Origin: Roseivirga sp. UBA6061
Lineage (GTDB): Bacteria; Bacteroidota; Bacteroidia; Cytophagales; Cyclobacteriaceae
Length of the DNA: 46,986 nt
Direction of reading: 5' to 3'
NCBI GenBank assembly: GCA_002427745.1
Contig: DIYF01000183.1
Coordinates: 1-46,986, forward strand
How positions within the stretch are numbered: position 1 is the stretch's first letter; each line of letters begins with the position of its first letter. The notes under the pieces were generated by a model. The model saw only the letters and a program-made list of their open reading frames with translations. It did no database searches and was not told the origin of the DNA. Shown piece by piece: positions 1-9,606 of the stretch. Position numbers and translations under genes: made by a program.

Positions 1-420
1 CGCCATAATCATAATATTGAAAAACACGCCCAGATAGAGCGCTCTGAAACCTCTTAAAAAAGCGGCCGGTTTGCCGCTATACCGTAATTCATAAAACTCC
101 AGATCCGTCATTACCTTGGAGCGTCTCCACAATCGGGAATAGACAAATACAGTGAGCATGCCTGTGATCAGAAACACCCACCAGGTCCAGTTACCGGAAA
201 CTCCGTTTTTTCTTACAATGTCTGTTACCAGGTTAGGTGTATCAGCAGAAAAGGTAGTAGCCACCATAGATACTCCCAGGAGCCACCAGGGCATGTTTCT
301 GCCAGACAGAAAAAACTCCGCTGAGCTGGAACCGGCCCTTTTAGCGATAATCACCCCGATGGCCAGGGAGATTATAAAAAATGCAATGATTACGGACCAA
401 TCTATTGTTTCGAGTACCAT
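1..420 (-). CDS. Sodium:solute symporter (SSS family), N-terminal part
   Basis: The first 140 codons of a gene that runs off the left window edge; ATG at 420-418. The translation starts with a hydrophobic helix (about residues 8-24), then a short KRAGSSSAEFFLSGRNMPWW segment. The SGR-NMPWWLLG-SM-ATTFSADTP pattern is typical of the first helices and Na+-binding region of SSS-family transporters (SGLT/PutP fold). Further hydrophobic segments follow near residues 82-98 and 128-140. The protein should be an inner-membrane Na+-coupled importer. It lies 4 bp after the hexosaminidase gene on the same strand, so it is probably the last visible gene of the amino-sugar operon and may import GlcNAc or a related sugar. 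The substrate is inferred from context only. Confidence 0.85.
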   Translation of the reverse strand, partial: MVLETIDWSVIIAFFIISLAIGVIIAKRAGSSSAEFFLSGRNMPWWLLGVSMVATTFSADTPNLVTDIVRKNGVSGNWTWWVFLITGMLTVFVYSRLWRRSKVMTDLEFYELRYSGKPAAFLRGFRALYLGVFFNIMIMA

Positions 421-424
421 AAGC

Positions 425-2497
425 TTAGTTTCCGGTTTCAACTTTTACCAGTGACCTGACGATTTGCTCAATGGTATTGACATTCATTAGCTCCGTTCTG
501 CCTCCTTGCAGGCGGGCTTTCTTCAACACTTTTTCTGCTTCTGAAAGCCAGTTCAAATCAGGAGTTTCATTCTTCTCGAAAAGGTATACTGCCTGCATTC
601 CCAGCTCTGAGACTTCCATGAGCTGCTCTGAAAGTCCTTCAATCTCCTTCAGCATGGGCGATACCCTGATAATCTTACTGAGCGCCTCATGGTTTTCATA
701 CCAGATGAGCAGCTGGTCTTTGATATAATCTCCGCTTTTGGCATTCTTATCGTTTAAATAAGCCTGTACCGCACTATCAAACTTCCTGGCTGTTTCAGAA
801 TCAGCCACGGCTGCATCCGCCCAGAGCGTAAAGGGACTGTAAGACTGGTACATAGTACCTCCCGGGTTTCGGGTATATCGTTGTAAGGGTCCTGTAATAT
901 TATTCAGAGTTTGAAGTGGCGCTATATCATGCCCTCCTGCCAGCTTTCTGAGTATCTGATCGCGACTGGCAATATGCAACAGGCCATGCTCCTCCAATTG
1001 TAAGCTCATGATTTCCAAACGTCTGTACATGTCTTCTACATCGTTTACATCCTGGGCAGACCAGAGCCTTTCAGCAATAGCAGCCGTTCGGGGCCATATT
1101 CTGGAATCCACAGTATGTGGAATCACCAACTCTGCCCACATCGTGGCCTCACCTCCCAAAATGAGTTTTCGCTGTTCGTCTGTCAGGCTCACTGAGTCCG
1201 GTAAAGGGTCAGTCTTATAGTGATTTACAGCCGTATGCATCAGATCTATATAAAACCCGTTTGACAGAAAAGTCTGATAGCCTTGTTGCGCAGAATTAAC
1301 CAGGGCGTCAATTCCTCTCCAGGACTGAATTACAGCCGATTTAGGCAGTCCGGGCTGCAAAATCTCATCCCAGCCAACCATACGCTTGCCATAAGACTCC
1401 AGGTGAGTCAGAAGGCGTGTGTTGAAATAGTTTTGCAGGGCATGATTGTCCTTAAAACCTTTTTCGTTTTTGAAAGCCTGAATGCGCTTGTTGGCATCCC
1501 AGTGTCTTCCTTCATTTTCATCTCCTCCAATATGGAAGTATTCATCCGTAAAGATCTCAGCCATCTCCTTGAATACAGCTGCCAGCACCTCATAGGTCTT
1601 TTCATTGGTAGGATCCAATGTTGGGTCAAAAATACCGGCATTGCGCTCAATTTCGTAGCTCTTCTTCCCTTCTACACTGCCCAGTTCAGGCATAGCTGCC
1701 AGCCAGGAAGAGGCATGGCCTGGTACATCAAACTCCGGCACCACTCTGATACCCCTGTCAGCTGCATAGCGTACTATAGTCCTGAGCTCAGTTTGAGTGA
1801 AGTACTGGCCATCGGAGCCTTTTTGGTGTAATACAGGGTAGCTTTTGCTCTCTACCCGAAAGCCCTGATCATCTGTCAGATGAAGATGTAACACATTCAT
1901 TTTGACCGCAGCCATACCGTCAATATTGCGCTTGATCACTTCAATAGGCTGGAAGTGTCGGGCAACATCCATCATCAGTCCTCTCCAGGGGAACCTTGGG
2001 CTGTCGGTGATTTCTATACCGGGAAGTTGATAGCCTGATTCTCCACTTTCGATAAGCTGGAGAATGGTTTCCATGGCATGCATAGCTCCCAAATCCGTTT
2101 CTGCTTCTACCCTTATACCCGACCTGCTTATGTCCAGTGTATAAGACTCATCTTCATGAAGTCGTACTTCACCAGGTCGGTTGACATGAATATGGAGGCT
2201 CCCTCCTTTTCCGAAATTCGTATCTGTAACATAGCCCTGCTTCAGAAACAGGCCTGTACGGTTACTCAACCTTCTTAGAAAGCGCGTAGAAGCTTGTAAA
2301 ATGCGCTGATCAGGCTCACCGGAGAGCGAAATGCGAAAGTCTTTCTTTAAAGCGAATGTGCCACTCTGAAGCGATACCTCCTGGGGTACCGGCATCAAAT
2401 TCAGTTGATTTTGACGCTGATATCCCCACGACACTGAGCAGGTCGTGAGGAATAACGCCAATAAAACTAATCTAACACTATTGTTCCTGACGATCAT
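425..2497 (-). CDS. Beta-N-acetylhexosaminidase, GH20, exported
   Basis: A 690-residue protein with a signal peptide (hydrophobic VRLVLLALFLTTCSVSWG near the N-terminus). A GH20b-type N-terminal domain (about 33-150) precedes the GH20 TIM barrel (about 153-490). The barrel opens with the typical PRFPWRGLMMDVARHF stretch and has NVLHLHLTDDQGFR and the catalytic HIGGDE motif at about residues 322-327 (Asp326-Glu327, substrate-assisted catalysis). GH20 enzymes remove terminal beta-linked GlcNAc or GalNAc from chitin oligomers and glycoconjugates, here in the periplasm or outside the cell. The C-terminal 150-200 residues are an extension without a recognised catalytic motif. The gene starts 8 bp after the nagB/PIG-L stop and ends 4 bp before the symporter, which implies cotranscription. 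Family call is firm; linkage preference is unknown. Confidence 0.93.
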   Translation of the reverse strand: MIVRNNSVRLVLLALFLTTCSVSWGYQRQNQLNLMPVPQEVSLQSGTFALKKDFRISLSGEPDQRILQASTRFLRRLSNRTGLFLKQGYVTDTNFGKGGSLHIHVNRPGEVRLHEDESYTLDISRSGIRVEAETDLGAMHAMETILQLIESGESGYQLPGIEITDSPRFPWRGLMMDVARHFQPIEVIKRNIDGMAAVKMNVLHLHLTDDQGFRVESKSYPVLHQKGSDGQYFTQTELRTIVRYAADRGIRVVPEFDVPGHASSWLAAMPELGSVEGKKSYEIERNAGIFDPTLDPTNEKTYEVLAAVFKEMAEIFTDEYFHIGGDENEGRHWDANKRIQAFKNEKGFKDNHALQNYFNTRLLTHLESYGKRMVGWDEILQPGLPKSAVIQSWRGIDALVNSAQQGYQTFLSNGFYIDLMHTAVNHYKTDPLPDSVSLTDEQRKLILGGEATMWAELVIPHTVDSRIWPRTAAIAERLWSAQDVNDVEDMYRRLEIMSLQLEEHGLLHIASRDQILRKLAGGHDIAPLQTLNNITGPLQRYTRNPGGTMYQSYSPFTLWADAAVADSETARKFDSAVQAYLNDKNAKSGDYIKDQLLIWYENHEALSKIIRVSPMLKEIEGLSEQLMEVSELGMQAVYLFEKNETPDLNWLSEAEKVLKKARLQGGRTELMNVNTIEQIVRSLVKVETGN

Positions 2498-2505
2498 AGC
2501 GGCTC

Positions 2506-4464
2506 TTAAAAGTGATACCTCTTAAATGCCTCGATCGCTTCATATTCTGAAAGCCCAAGTTCGTTGTACTTAACGGCCGTGTGCTTATTTCTATCCTCGG
2601 CCCTTTGCCAGAACTCTCTGCTGTCCTCTCCCTGAAACATGACCCCGTCTTTCTGAGACTGGTGTCTGAAAATAGCCTCACGCTTTCTTAACAGCTGATC
2701 CGGACTTAACGGTACAGCCATTTCTATCTCATGGATCGGGTATTCATGCCATGCTCCTCTGTACAGCCATACCCAGCAATCCTTAATAGATTCTTTTCCT
2801 TTAAGGCCCTTCAGCGCCATAGTAATGGCATCGAAGCATACCTTATGGGTGCCATGTGGATCTGCCAAGTCTCCGGCAGCATAGATTTGGTGTGGCTTCA
2901 CTTCTTCTATAAGGTCCTGTACCAGTTTGATATCCGCCTTGCTGATCGGGGCCTTTTCTATTTTCCCTGTTTCATAGAAGGGCATGTCGAGGTAGTGTAC
3001 CTGTGAATCAGGCAGGCCGTAGTACCTACAGGCACTTACGGCCTCACCTCTTCTTATGAGTGCTTTGATTTTTCTGATTTCTTCAGGGACCACCTTGTAT
3101 TGCTTTTTGCCACTCAGCAGCTTAATGGCTTTGTCGAACAACCCTGTTTGTTTGTCTTTTCCGTCTGACAGGAAACCCGTCAGCTGCTGGGCAAATTCGG
3201 CATACAAAAGAGCCTCATGATCCGAAACAGCAATATTTCCTGAAGTCTGGTAAGCCACATGCACCTCATGCCCCTGCTCTATAAGTCTTAGAAAGGTTCC
3301 TCCCATGGAGATCACGTCATCGTCAGGGTGCGGGCTGAAAATGATCACGCGTTTTTTGGCAGGCATGGCCCGTTCAGGCCTTTGAGAATCATCTGCATTG
3401 GGCTTGCCCCCCGGCCAGCCGGTGATGGTATGCTGGAAATAATTGAACATGGCAATATTGACATCATAAGCCGTTCGGTCTACCAGCAATTCCGACATGC
3501 CATTGTCATTATAATCCCTGTCTGTTAGCTTCAGAATGGACTTGTTGAGGGTATCGCTGAGCCAGGTTACGGCTTTTCTGGCTATTTCATCCGTCCAGAT
3601 GGTGTCTCCTACCAGCCATGGTGTCTTAAAACGGGTCAGTTCTGAAGCCGCCAGTGTATCCATCACGAAGGTTACATCACTGTGGCTTTGCAGAAAAGCG
3701 GCAGGAATATCTGCCGAAGCTTGTCCTTCAACGGTTCTGGCTACAATTTCGGCCTTTTTCAGACCCCAGGCCATGATCACAATCCGACTGGCTTTTAGTA
3801 TGGTACCCACCCCCATCGTAATGGCTTTCTTAGGTACCTCATTCATGTTGTCAAAAGCAAAAGCATTGTCCAGCCTGGTAAGGTAATCCAGGGTAACCAT
3901 TCTCGTGGTTGAGTTTTCTTTGGAACCCGGCTCATTAAAGCCGATATGTCCCGTTCTACCGATACCGAGTAGCTGAAAATCAAGCCCTCCCAGGGAGTCT
4001 ATTTTGTCTTCGTAATAGGCACAGTAGTTGGCCACCTGATTATAAGGCACCGTACCGTCCGGGATATTGATATTTTCGGGCAGGATATCTACATGATTAA
4101 ACAGATGGTCATGCATGAAATAGACATAGCTCTGCACATCATCCTTACCTAGTCCATAGTATTCATCCAGGTTGAAGCAGACCACATTTTTAAAACTCAG
4201 TCCCTCTTCACGGTGCATCCTCACCAGTTCATCATATACCTTGATAGGAGATGAACCTGTAGCCAGACCTAACACACATTTTTGATTTCTTCCTGACTTG
4301 TATCTGATCAGGGCCGCTATTTCATGAGCTACGGCTTTTGCCGCATTGGTAGCATCGGTAAAAACGTCTGAATGTATTTTTTCAAACTTGGTTGATTCCA
4401 GGGCACTCCACTGATTTTTGGTCATGCGCAGGGTTCTGTTCTCCTTTTCCATTGTAGTCATCAT
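2506..4464 (-). CDS. nagB: Glucosamine-6-phosphate deaminase fused to a PIG-L deacetylase domain
   Basis: 652 residues with two domains. Residues about 25-310 are NagB: GLATGSSP (67-73), FNLDEYYG with Asp100 matching the proton-transfer Asp72 of E. coli NagB, and GIGRTGHIGFNEPG with His173 and Glu178. Residues about 370-600 are a PIG-L/LmbE zinc deacetylase: SPHPDDD (His379, Asp381, Asp382) and DPHGTH (His537, His540) for zinc and catalysis. The NagB half should convert GlcN-6-P to Fru-6-P and ammonia. The PIG-L half may remove the acetyl group from a GlcNAc derivative, possibly replacing a separate nagA, which is not seen here; that link is inference. Long NagB proteins of this kind are known in Bacteroidetes. 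First gene of the operon with hexosaminidase and symporter. The residue matching E. coli Asp141 is Thr171. Confidence 0.92.
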   Translation of the reverse strand: MMTTMEKENRTLRMTKNQWSALESTKFEKIHSDVFTDATNAAKAVAHEIAALIRYKSGRNQKCVLGLATGSSPIKVYDELVRMHREEGLSFKNVVCFNLDEYYGLGKDDVQSYVYFMHDHLFNHVDILPENINIPDGTVPYNQVANYCAYYEDKIDSLGGLDFQLLGIGRTGHIGFNEPGSKENSTTRMVTLDYLTRLDNAFAFDNMNEVPKKAITMGVGTILKASRIVIMAWGLKKAEIVARTVEGQASADIPAAFLQSHSDVTFVMDTLAASELTRFKTPWLVGDTIWTDEIARKAVTWLSDTLNKSILKLTDRDYNDNGMSELLVDRTAYDVNIAMFNYFQHTITGWPGGKPNADDSQRPERAMPAKKRVIIFSPHPDDDVISMGGTFLRLIEQGHEVHVAYQTSGNIAVSDHEALLYAEFAQQLTGFLSDGKDKQTGLFDKAIKLLSGKKQYKVVPEEIRKIKALIRRGEAVSACRYYGLPDSQVHYLDMPFYETGKIEKAPISKADIKLVQDLIEEVKPHQIYAAGDLADPHGTHKVCFDAITMALKGLKGKESIKDCWVWLYRGAWHEYPIHEIEMAVPLSPDQLLRKREAIFRHQSQKDGVMFQGEDSREFWQRAEDRNKHTAVKYNELGLSEYEAIEAFKRYHF

Positions 4465-4626
4465 AAGGCTGATATTAAGACTGATATATGGTACTTAATC
4501 TATTCTTAATTCAATTTAGTTTTGTGCTATTACATCCAGAAAAATACTCGCTGAAACGCACTGATTTGAAGCTAAATGCGCAACACATCTTAAAGTAAAT
4601 TATAGCTGACTTTTGGGCATAAAAAA

Positions 4627-4650
4627 CGCTGGTCCGTGACGGGACCAGCG
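4627..4650 (-). terminator. Intrinsic terminator after the susD-like gene
   Basis: A perfect 9-bp inverted repeat, CGCTGGTCC (4627-4635) and GGACCAGCG (4642-4650), with a 6-base loop. On the minus strand the stem is followed at once by a run of six T (4626-4621), the layout of a Rho-independent terminator. It sits 40 bp past the susD stop and upstream of nagB, so susCD and the nagB operon are probably separate transcripts. Confidence 0.88.
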
Positions 4651-4689
4651 CTTCGATTGCATGAAAAGTAAGTAAACTATATCGGGGTA

Positions 4690-6363
4690 TTATTTAGCCC
4701 ACCAAAGGGTAACCCCAATGTCATCAGCACCCTGACGGCCTAAGGCTACGTCAAGGTTTGTTCCGTTCTTATCTCTTGCGCTGTTACCATAGCGCATTCT
4801 CTGTGGATATGCTCCATTCGTATCACCCATGCTGAAGATGTCAGCATCACTCACACCATTGGCCAGGGCAGCAGGATAACCTGATTTTCTTACGATAGCC
4901 CAGCCTTCGAAACCATTGGTGTAGTTGGCAATCCAACGCTGTGTAGCAATTTGCTCTCTCATCTGATCAGGAGTACCGCTCAGTGAGCCCATTGGAGAAT
5001 TGGCCAGGAAGTCAGTGATATCAGAACTGCTCACACCCCAGTGCTCCATTGATCTTGAAACACCTGACTGATACATTGCATTCGCATCACCACCAGCTCC
5101 GTTTACAGCTGCCAGTGCTCTCATAAGGAAAGCATCTGCAGAAGTGAGAATGATCTCAGATGAAATAGGTCCGCCATTCTTTGGATTAATAATAACATCC
5201 GCAGGCGTTGAGAACATGTCCCATCCGGCATAGTCGTAGCTAACACCATTCAAACGGGTTGGCTGACCGATGTAATAAGTATTCGCAGCAAATGACACAG
5301 TTATTTCATCACCGGTTTCTGATGTGTTGTAAACTACTCCGGCATCATCCAGTGTTTGCAGCATCAGGGCATGTGCTTTCACTTCGTCAGCCGTAGCCGG
5401 CTTTCTGAAGGTCATATCACCGCCTGCAGCAGGCTTGGCAAATACAGAGAGTCTTGGGTCATTATTGTCTCTCAAGGCTGACACCAATACTTCACCCAGA
5501 TGCCATTTAGATCCGAGTCCTCCGAAGTTGTGCCAGATATCGCCATAGGCTGCACTACCCCACTGAGATATCTCTTCATCTTTGATAAGTAAAGCATCAT
5601 CGCTGGTAGCTTCCATCAACGGACTGGCAAGTGCCTGAGAGATGGCGGCATCAGCAAAAGTAGCGCCAGGGGCTCCCTGAGCTCTGATACCCAGTTTTAG
5701 CTTCAGCGTGTTGGCAAGTCTCTTCCATTTCTGGAGGTCACCATTGAAGAACAAATCATTGTCCCCCATGTCATCCACACCGTCACCGGATACAGTCAGG
5801 CTGCCAATGGCGTCCATAGCCTCATCTAACTCAGTGATAATTCCCTGATAAATATCTGCCTGTGTATCAAAGCTTGGCGTAATAATGTCAGGATTACCAG
5901 TCTCAGAATAAGGTATCTCTCCGAAGATATCGGTGAACTTACTAAAGTAGAGTCCCTTCATGATCTTACCTACCGCGTTCATTGGTGCATTTTCGAAAGT
6001 TCCTCCGGTAGCAGTGATATCCAGGAAGTTATCCAGGTCTCCCAAATAGCCTTCCAGCCATCCGAAAGTAGCATCTGTGTAACCTCCATTGTAGGTATAA
6101 CCCAGGCCATCACTCCACCAGCAGCCATTGTGACCAAAAGTGAAGTAACCTGCAAAGCGATCGCCATGAATCAAAGGCCCTCGCCAGTAAGGAAAGCGGT
6201 TAGGTCCGTACAGCTGGAACTGAACGTTTGTCAGAAAGTATCTGGCACTCGATTCATCTGATGTAATCGCGCCAGGCTGTGTGTTGATCTCGTCAAAGTC
6301 TGAGGTACAGGCAAAGGCACCTAAGAGGCAGAGTATCAACAGATTTTTATATATGGTTTTCAT
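4690..6363 (-). CDS. SusD/RagB-family nutrient-binding outer-membrane lipoprotein
   Basis: 557 residues. The N-terminus MKTIYKNLLILCLLGAFAC is a lipoprotein signal with the acceptor cysteine at residue 19. It is followed by TSDFDEINTQPGAIT, the tail typical of the SusD-like_2 (PF12771-type) group. The sequence has the expected helical TPR-like stretches (SKFTDIFGEIPYSE, LANTLKLKLGIR) and ends in the usual aromatic/Arg-rich C-terminal half. SusD proteins cap the SusC channel on the cell surface and hand glycans or peptides to it. The gene lies 19 bp downstream of the susC-like gene on the same strand, the standard pair order. The ligand is not readable from sequence; the neighbouring hexosaminidase operon suggests a GlcNAc-containing substrate. 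Confidence 0.93.
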   Translation of the reverse strand: MKTIYKNLLILCLLGAFACTSDFDEINTQPGAITSDESSARYFLTNVQFQLYGPNRFPYWRGPLIHGDRFAGYFTFGHNGCWWSDGLGYTYNGGYTDATFGWLEGYLGDLDNFLDITATGGTFENAPMNAVGKIMKGLYFSKFTDIFGEIPYSETGNPDIITPSFDTQADIYQGIITELDEAMDAIGSLTVSGDGVDDMGDNDLFFNGDLQKWKRLANTLKLKLGIRAQGAPGATFADAAISQALASPLMEATSDDALLIKDEEISQWGSAAYGDIWHNFGGLGSKWHLGEVLVSALRDNNDPRLSVFAKPAAGGDMTFRKPATADEVKAHALMLQTLDDAGVVYNTSETGDEITVSFAANTYYIGQPTRLNGVSYDYAGWDMFSTPADVIINPKNGGPISSEIILTSADAFLMRALAAVNGAGGDANAMYQSGVSRSMEHWGVSSSDITDFLANSPMGSLSGTPDQMREQIATQRWIANYTNGFEGWAIVRKSGYPAALANGVSDADIFSMGDTNGAYPQRMRYGNSARDKNGTNLDVALGRQGADDIGVTLWWAK

Positions 6364-6382
6364 ATTTTTCTTCTATCTAAGA

Positions 6383-9300
6383 TTAAAAGCTCAGGTTGAC
6401 AGTGAATCCAATGCTTCTCAGGGATGGCAGATTGTAGAACAATACGCCCTGAGCAAATGATGTAGTACTATAGCTAGACTCCGGATCGAAGTTATCTATT
6501 TTCTTACTGATGAAGAACAGGTTTCTTCCTACCACACTCACAGATGCAGAGTTCAGGAAAGTATTGCTCAACATAGATGATGGCAGTCTGTAAGTAAGCG
6601 CCATTTCACGCAGACGGATGTTCGTCTGATCGTACACGTAGTTAGAGGCAATTCCTCCCAGTGCTCCAAAATATTCCTGCGCTGTGATTGACTCTGTGTT
6701 CTGAGTCCATACCGGGTTTTCAGGGGTACCGGTGTTGGTAACTGCATCCAGCACGACACCACCTTCTCTGTACAATAATGACCTTGCAGAAACACCGCTT
6801 CCGTCCAGTCCGGCATCAGCACCTGAGTAAATCTCTCCACCAAATCTGGCATCGATCAGTACAGACAGGCTGAAGTTTTTGTAACGGAAAGTATTGCTGA
6901 AACCACCAATCCAGTCTGGCTGGTAGTTACCAAGCAGTTGCTTCTCAGAATCTGCAATCGGAATACCTTCAGAGTTCACTACAAACTGTCCCTGATCGTT
7001 CGTTAACCAGGTAGTTCCGAAGATATCACCATATCCACCACCTTTGGTTGCCTGAACAGATACGGTACCACCGTTTGTGCTTGAGAACTGGAAGTTTTCC
7101 AGATCATCGATGAATTCAACCAGCTCGTTGGTATTGTGAGCAATATTGAAAGAAGCATCCCAACTGAAATCCTCCGTTTCGATTGGCACACCACCAATCA
7201 ACAACTCGATACCTTTGTTATTGATCTCTCCCACATTCGTGTTAAAGAAAGAATAACCAGTGGCCTGTGGCACAGGTACACCCCAGATAAGATCTTTTGA
7301 CGTGATGTCATAATAAGTAAAGTCACCATAGAAGCGGTTACCATACATCTGCCATTCCAGACCTACCTCAAAGGTAGATACCTGCTCAGGCTTAAGATCT
7401 TCATCGAATAGCGTAGCTGGTCTTGAAAGTGTAGTTCTTCCCAAATACCCATTCTGGTTGAGGATAAATGTGTTCTGAAGCTGGAAAGGATCAGTATCGT
7501 TACCCACCTGTGCCCAGCTTACACGGGCCTTAGCAAGATTTACCACAGAGTTATCAAGTTCCAATACTTCGTTCATCAGCACAGAAACACTGGCAGATGG
7601 GTAGAAGAAAGACCTGTTAGCTTCCGGAAGAGTAGAAGACCAGTCATTTCGGCCTGTTACATCCAGGAATATAATGTCCTGATAAGACAATTGGGCTGAA
7701 GCATAAAGAGAACTCACTTTTTTCACTCTCTCAAAAGAGTAAGAAGGAATTAAAGTAGTCGCGCTGGCCACGGTAGCCTGGGTAGGGATTTTGAAGCCTT
7801 CACCGAAGATGGAATATCTTTCGGATTTAGAGATACGCTGGTTACCACCGAAGTTGACGGTCAGATTGAAATCATCGCTGAGCTGCTTTCTGTAAGTAGC
7901 CAGGAAGTCCGCATTTACTTCACTCTCTTTGTTGTCTGAAAAGTTGAAACGCCCCTGACCATAAAACCAATGGCCGAATTGGTTTACTGACTCAATTTTC
8001 TGATCAGTAAAGTCACCACCCACTCTGGCGAAGATTGAAAACTCATCAGTAAACTGATAATCAACCTTTACAAAACCGAGCAAACGACTTCTCACATCAT
8101 CATTTCTATCGTTCTGAAGTACCCAATAAGGGTTAGTTCCACCACTGGTATAGCTTCTTACGCTAAAATCAGACTCATTCTGGAAATCCTGAAGGTCAGC
8201 AAGCGCTACATTACGAGGTGTTGCATACAAGTTGGCTACCACACCCTCTGTTCCCAGAGCGGCTCTGTTGGTACCTTCAGTCTGTGAATAGCTCACTTTC
8301 GCATCGATAGAAAATTTATCCGTCAATCGGGCAAAGCTTCTGAGGTTAAAGTTATGTCGCTGAATTTCAGAGTTCGGCAAAATAGAGTTGGCTGTAGTAT
8401 TGGTATAGGAAAAACGAGCACTTGATTTGTCATTACCTCCGTCAATGGCTACTGTGTTTACAATGTTTGAACCAGTTCTGAAAAAATCTTCAATGTTACC
8501 AGGCTGTGCAGAATAGGGTCTGTTTTCGCCCGTATAGTAAGGCTGAGAAGAACCATCTAATTGCGCTCCCCATGAACCTCCTGTAGTCAATAAAGCATTT
8601 CCATTAGATCCCTGGCCATACTGGTTTTGCATTTCAGGAAGTAACATGGCTTCCTGTGCCTGGAAACTGCTGCTTATGCTTACACCTAATCCGGAGTTCA
8701 GAGAACCTTTCTTGGTAGTAATCAGGATCACACCGTTACTGGCACGAGAGCCATAAAGTGCTGCTGCATTCGGGCCTTTCAACACAGAAATAGAAGCTAC
8801 ATCATCAGGGTTGATATCACCAATACCATTACCATAGTCAGATCTGGAAAACTCCCCGGCATTGTCCGAGTTAGATGAACCAAATCCTGAATCGTTCATA
8901 GGTACACCGTCAATCACATACAGTGGCTGGTTATTTCCTGTCAGCGAGTTATTACCTCTGAGTAGGACTCTGGTACTACTACCAGGACCGAATGTACCAG
9001 GGGAAACCACGATACCGGCCACTTTACCGGCAAGTGAGTTAATTACGTTGGTTTCCTTTACAGTAGACACTTCTTCCCCGCTTACCGAGGTCATAGCATA
9101 ACCAATAGCCTTCTTTTCTCGCTCCACACCAAAGGCAGTCACTACCACCTCTCCCAATGCCACAGCATCTGGTTGTAATACAATATTGATAGTGGTCTGA
9201 TTGCCCACTGCCATTTCCTGTGATATATAACCTATAAAGGAGAACACCAGAACAGCATCACTGCCTACCACTATATTATAGTTACCGTCAGCATCACTGA

Positions 9301-9475
9301 CAGTCCCCTGGGAGGTACCCTTTACGCGTACGTTTACACTTGGAATTCCCAAGCCATCATCTCCCCCGGTAACCTTACCGGTGACTCTCTGGCCCTGGGC
9401 AAAAACATCGCCTGCTATAAAAATCAGCAGTAGCATCGCCAGGCCTTTAAAAAGTAAATTTTTCTTCATTGACAT
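6383..9475 (-). CDS. SusC/RagA-family TonB-linked outer-membrane transporter
   Basis: About 1030 residues. I place the start at ATG 9475 (or ATG 9469) because the reading frame extended upstream begins with GTG and adds a charged tail before a good signal peptide (MKKNLLFKGLAMLLLIFIAG, cleavage near VFAQ). Next come a carboxypeptidase-D regulatory-like domain (VTGKVTGGDDGLGIPSVNV onwards), a TonB-box-like EVVVTAFG, a plug domain (NVINSLAGKVAGI, RVLLRGNNSLTG, PLYVIDGVPM) and a long beta-barrel ending with an aromatic residue (NLSF). The protein imports substrates captured by the SusD partner, using TonB/ExbBD energy. It is divergent from a LytS/LytTR regulatory pair, which is a candidate regulator. 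Family assignment is firm; substrate is not. Confidence 0.94.
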   Translation of the reverse strand: MSMKKNLLFKGLAMLLLIFIAGDVFAQGQRVTGKVTGGDDGLGIPSVNVRVKGTSQGTVSDADGNYNIVVGSDAVLVFSFIGYISQEMAVGNQTTINIVLQPDAVALGEVVVTAFGVEREKKAIGYAMTSVSGEEVSTVKETNVINSLAGKVAGIVVSPGTFGPGSSTRVLLRGNNSLTGNNQPLYVIDGVPMNDSGFGSSNSDNAGEFSRSDYGNGIGDINPDDVASISVLKGPNAAALYGSRASNGVILITTKKGSLNSGLGVSISSSFQAQEAMLLPEMQNQYGQGSNGNALLTTGGSWGAQLDGSSQPYYTGENRPYSAQPGNIEDFFRTGSNIVNTVAIDGGNDKSSARFSYTNTTANSILPNSEIQRHNFNLRSFARLTDKFSIDAKVSYSQTEGTNRAALGTEGVVANLYATPRNVALADLQDFQNESDFSVRSYTSGGTNPYWVLQNDRNDDVRSRLLGFVKVDYQFTDEFSIFARVGGDFTDQKIESVNQFGHWFYGQGRFNFSDNKESEVNADFLATYRKQLSDDFNLTVNFGGNQRISKSERYSIFGEGFKIPTQATVASATTLIPSYSFERVKKVSSLYASAQLSYQDIIFLDVTGRNDWSSTLPEANRSFFYPSASVSVLMNEVLELDNSVVNLAKARVSWAQVGNDTDPFQLQNTFILNQNGYLGRTTLSRPATLFDEDLKPEQVSTFEVGLEWQMYGNRFYGDFTYYDITSKDLIWGVPVPQATGYSFFNTNVGEINNKGIELLIGGVPIETEDFSWDASFNIAHNTNELVEFIDDLENFQFSSTNGGTVSVQATKGGGYGDIFGTTWLTNDQGQFVVNSEGIPIADSEKQLLGNYQPDWIGGFSNTFRYKNFSLSVLIDARFGGEIYSGADAGLDGSGVSARSLLYREGGVVLDAVTNTGTPENPVWTQNTESITAQEYFGALGGIASNYVYDQTNIRLREMALTYRLPSSMLSNTFLNSASVSVVGRNLFFISKKIDNFDPESSYSTTSFAQGVLFYNLPSLRSIGFTVNLSF

Positions 9476-9578
9476 TGATTTAAGTTTATGTCCGCTTTTA
9501 AATGCGTATTCCACAATTCAATGATTATCCTATAATCGCACATGTGAAAAAAAATTAGCTGAATGGAGATATTTCGTA

Positions 9579-9606
9579 TATGTTTGAAGCACCAGAGCAT
9601 TCAAAC
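9579..9606. promoter_or_regulatory. Inverted repeat overlapping a -7-like element between susC and the sensor kinase
   Basis: GTTTGAA (9582-9588) and TTCAAAC (9600-9606) form a perfect 7-bp dyad with an 11-bp spacer. The left arm overlaps TATGTTTG (9579-9586), which fits the Bacteroidetes -7 consensus TAnnTTTG on the plus strand, towards the kinase gene. No clear -33 TTG is seen. Reading this as an operator overlapping the kinase promoter is inference. The rest of the divergent gap (9476-9771) shows no other convincing signal. Confidence 0.35.

Noticed and set aside
152..454. Plus-strand frame of 100 codons at the left edge
   Set aside because: It lies opposite the symporter gene, whose translation shows family motifs; the plus-strand product shows none.
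1283..1831. 182-codon plus-strand frame
   Set aside because: It is opposite the GH20 catalytic domain and has no start context or recognisable motif.
4517..4524. TAGTTTTG on the plus strand, a match to the -7 consensus
   Set aside because: No plus-strand gene follows; the neighbours on both sides are on the minus strand.
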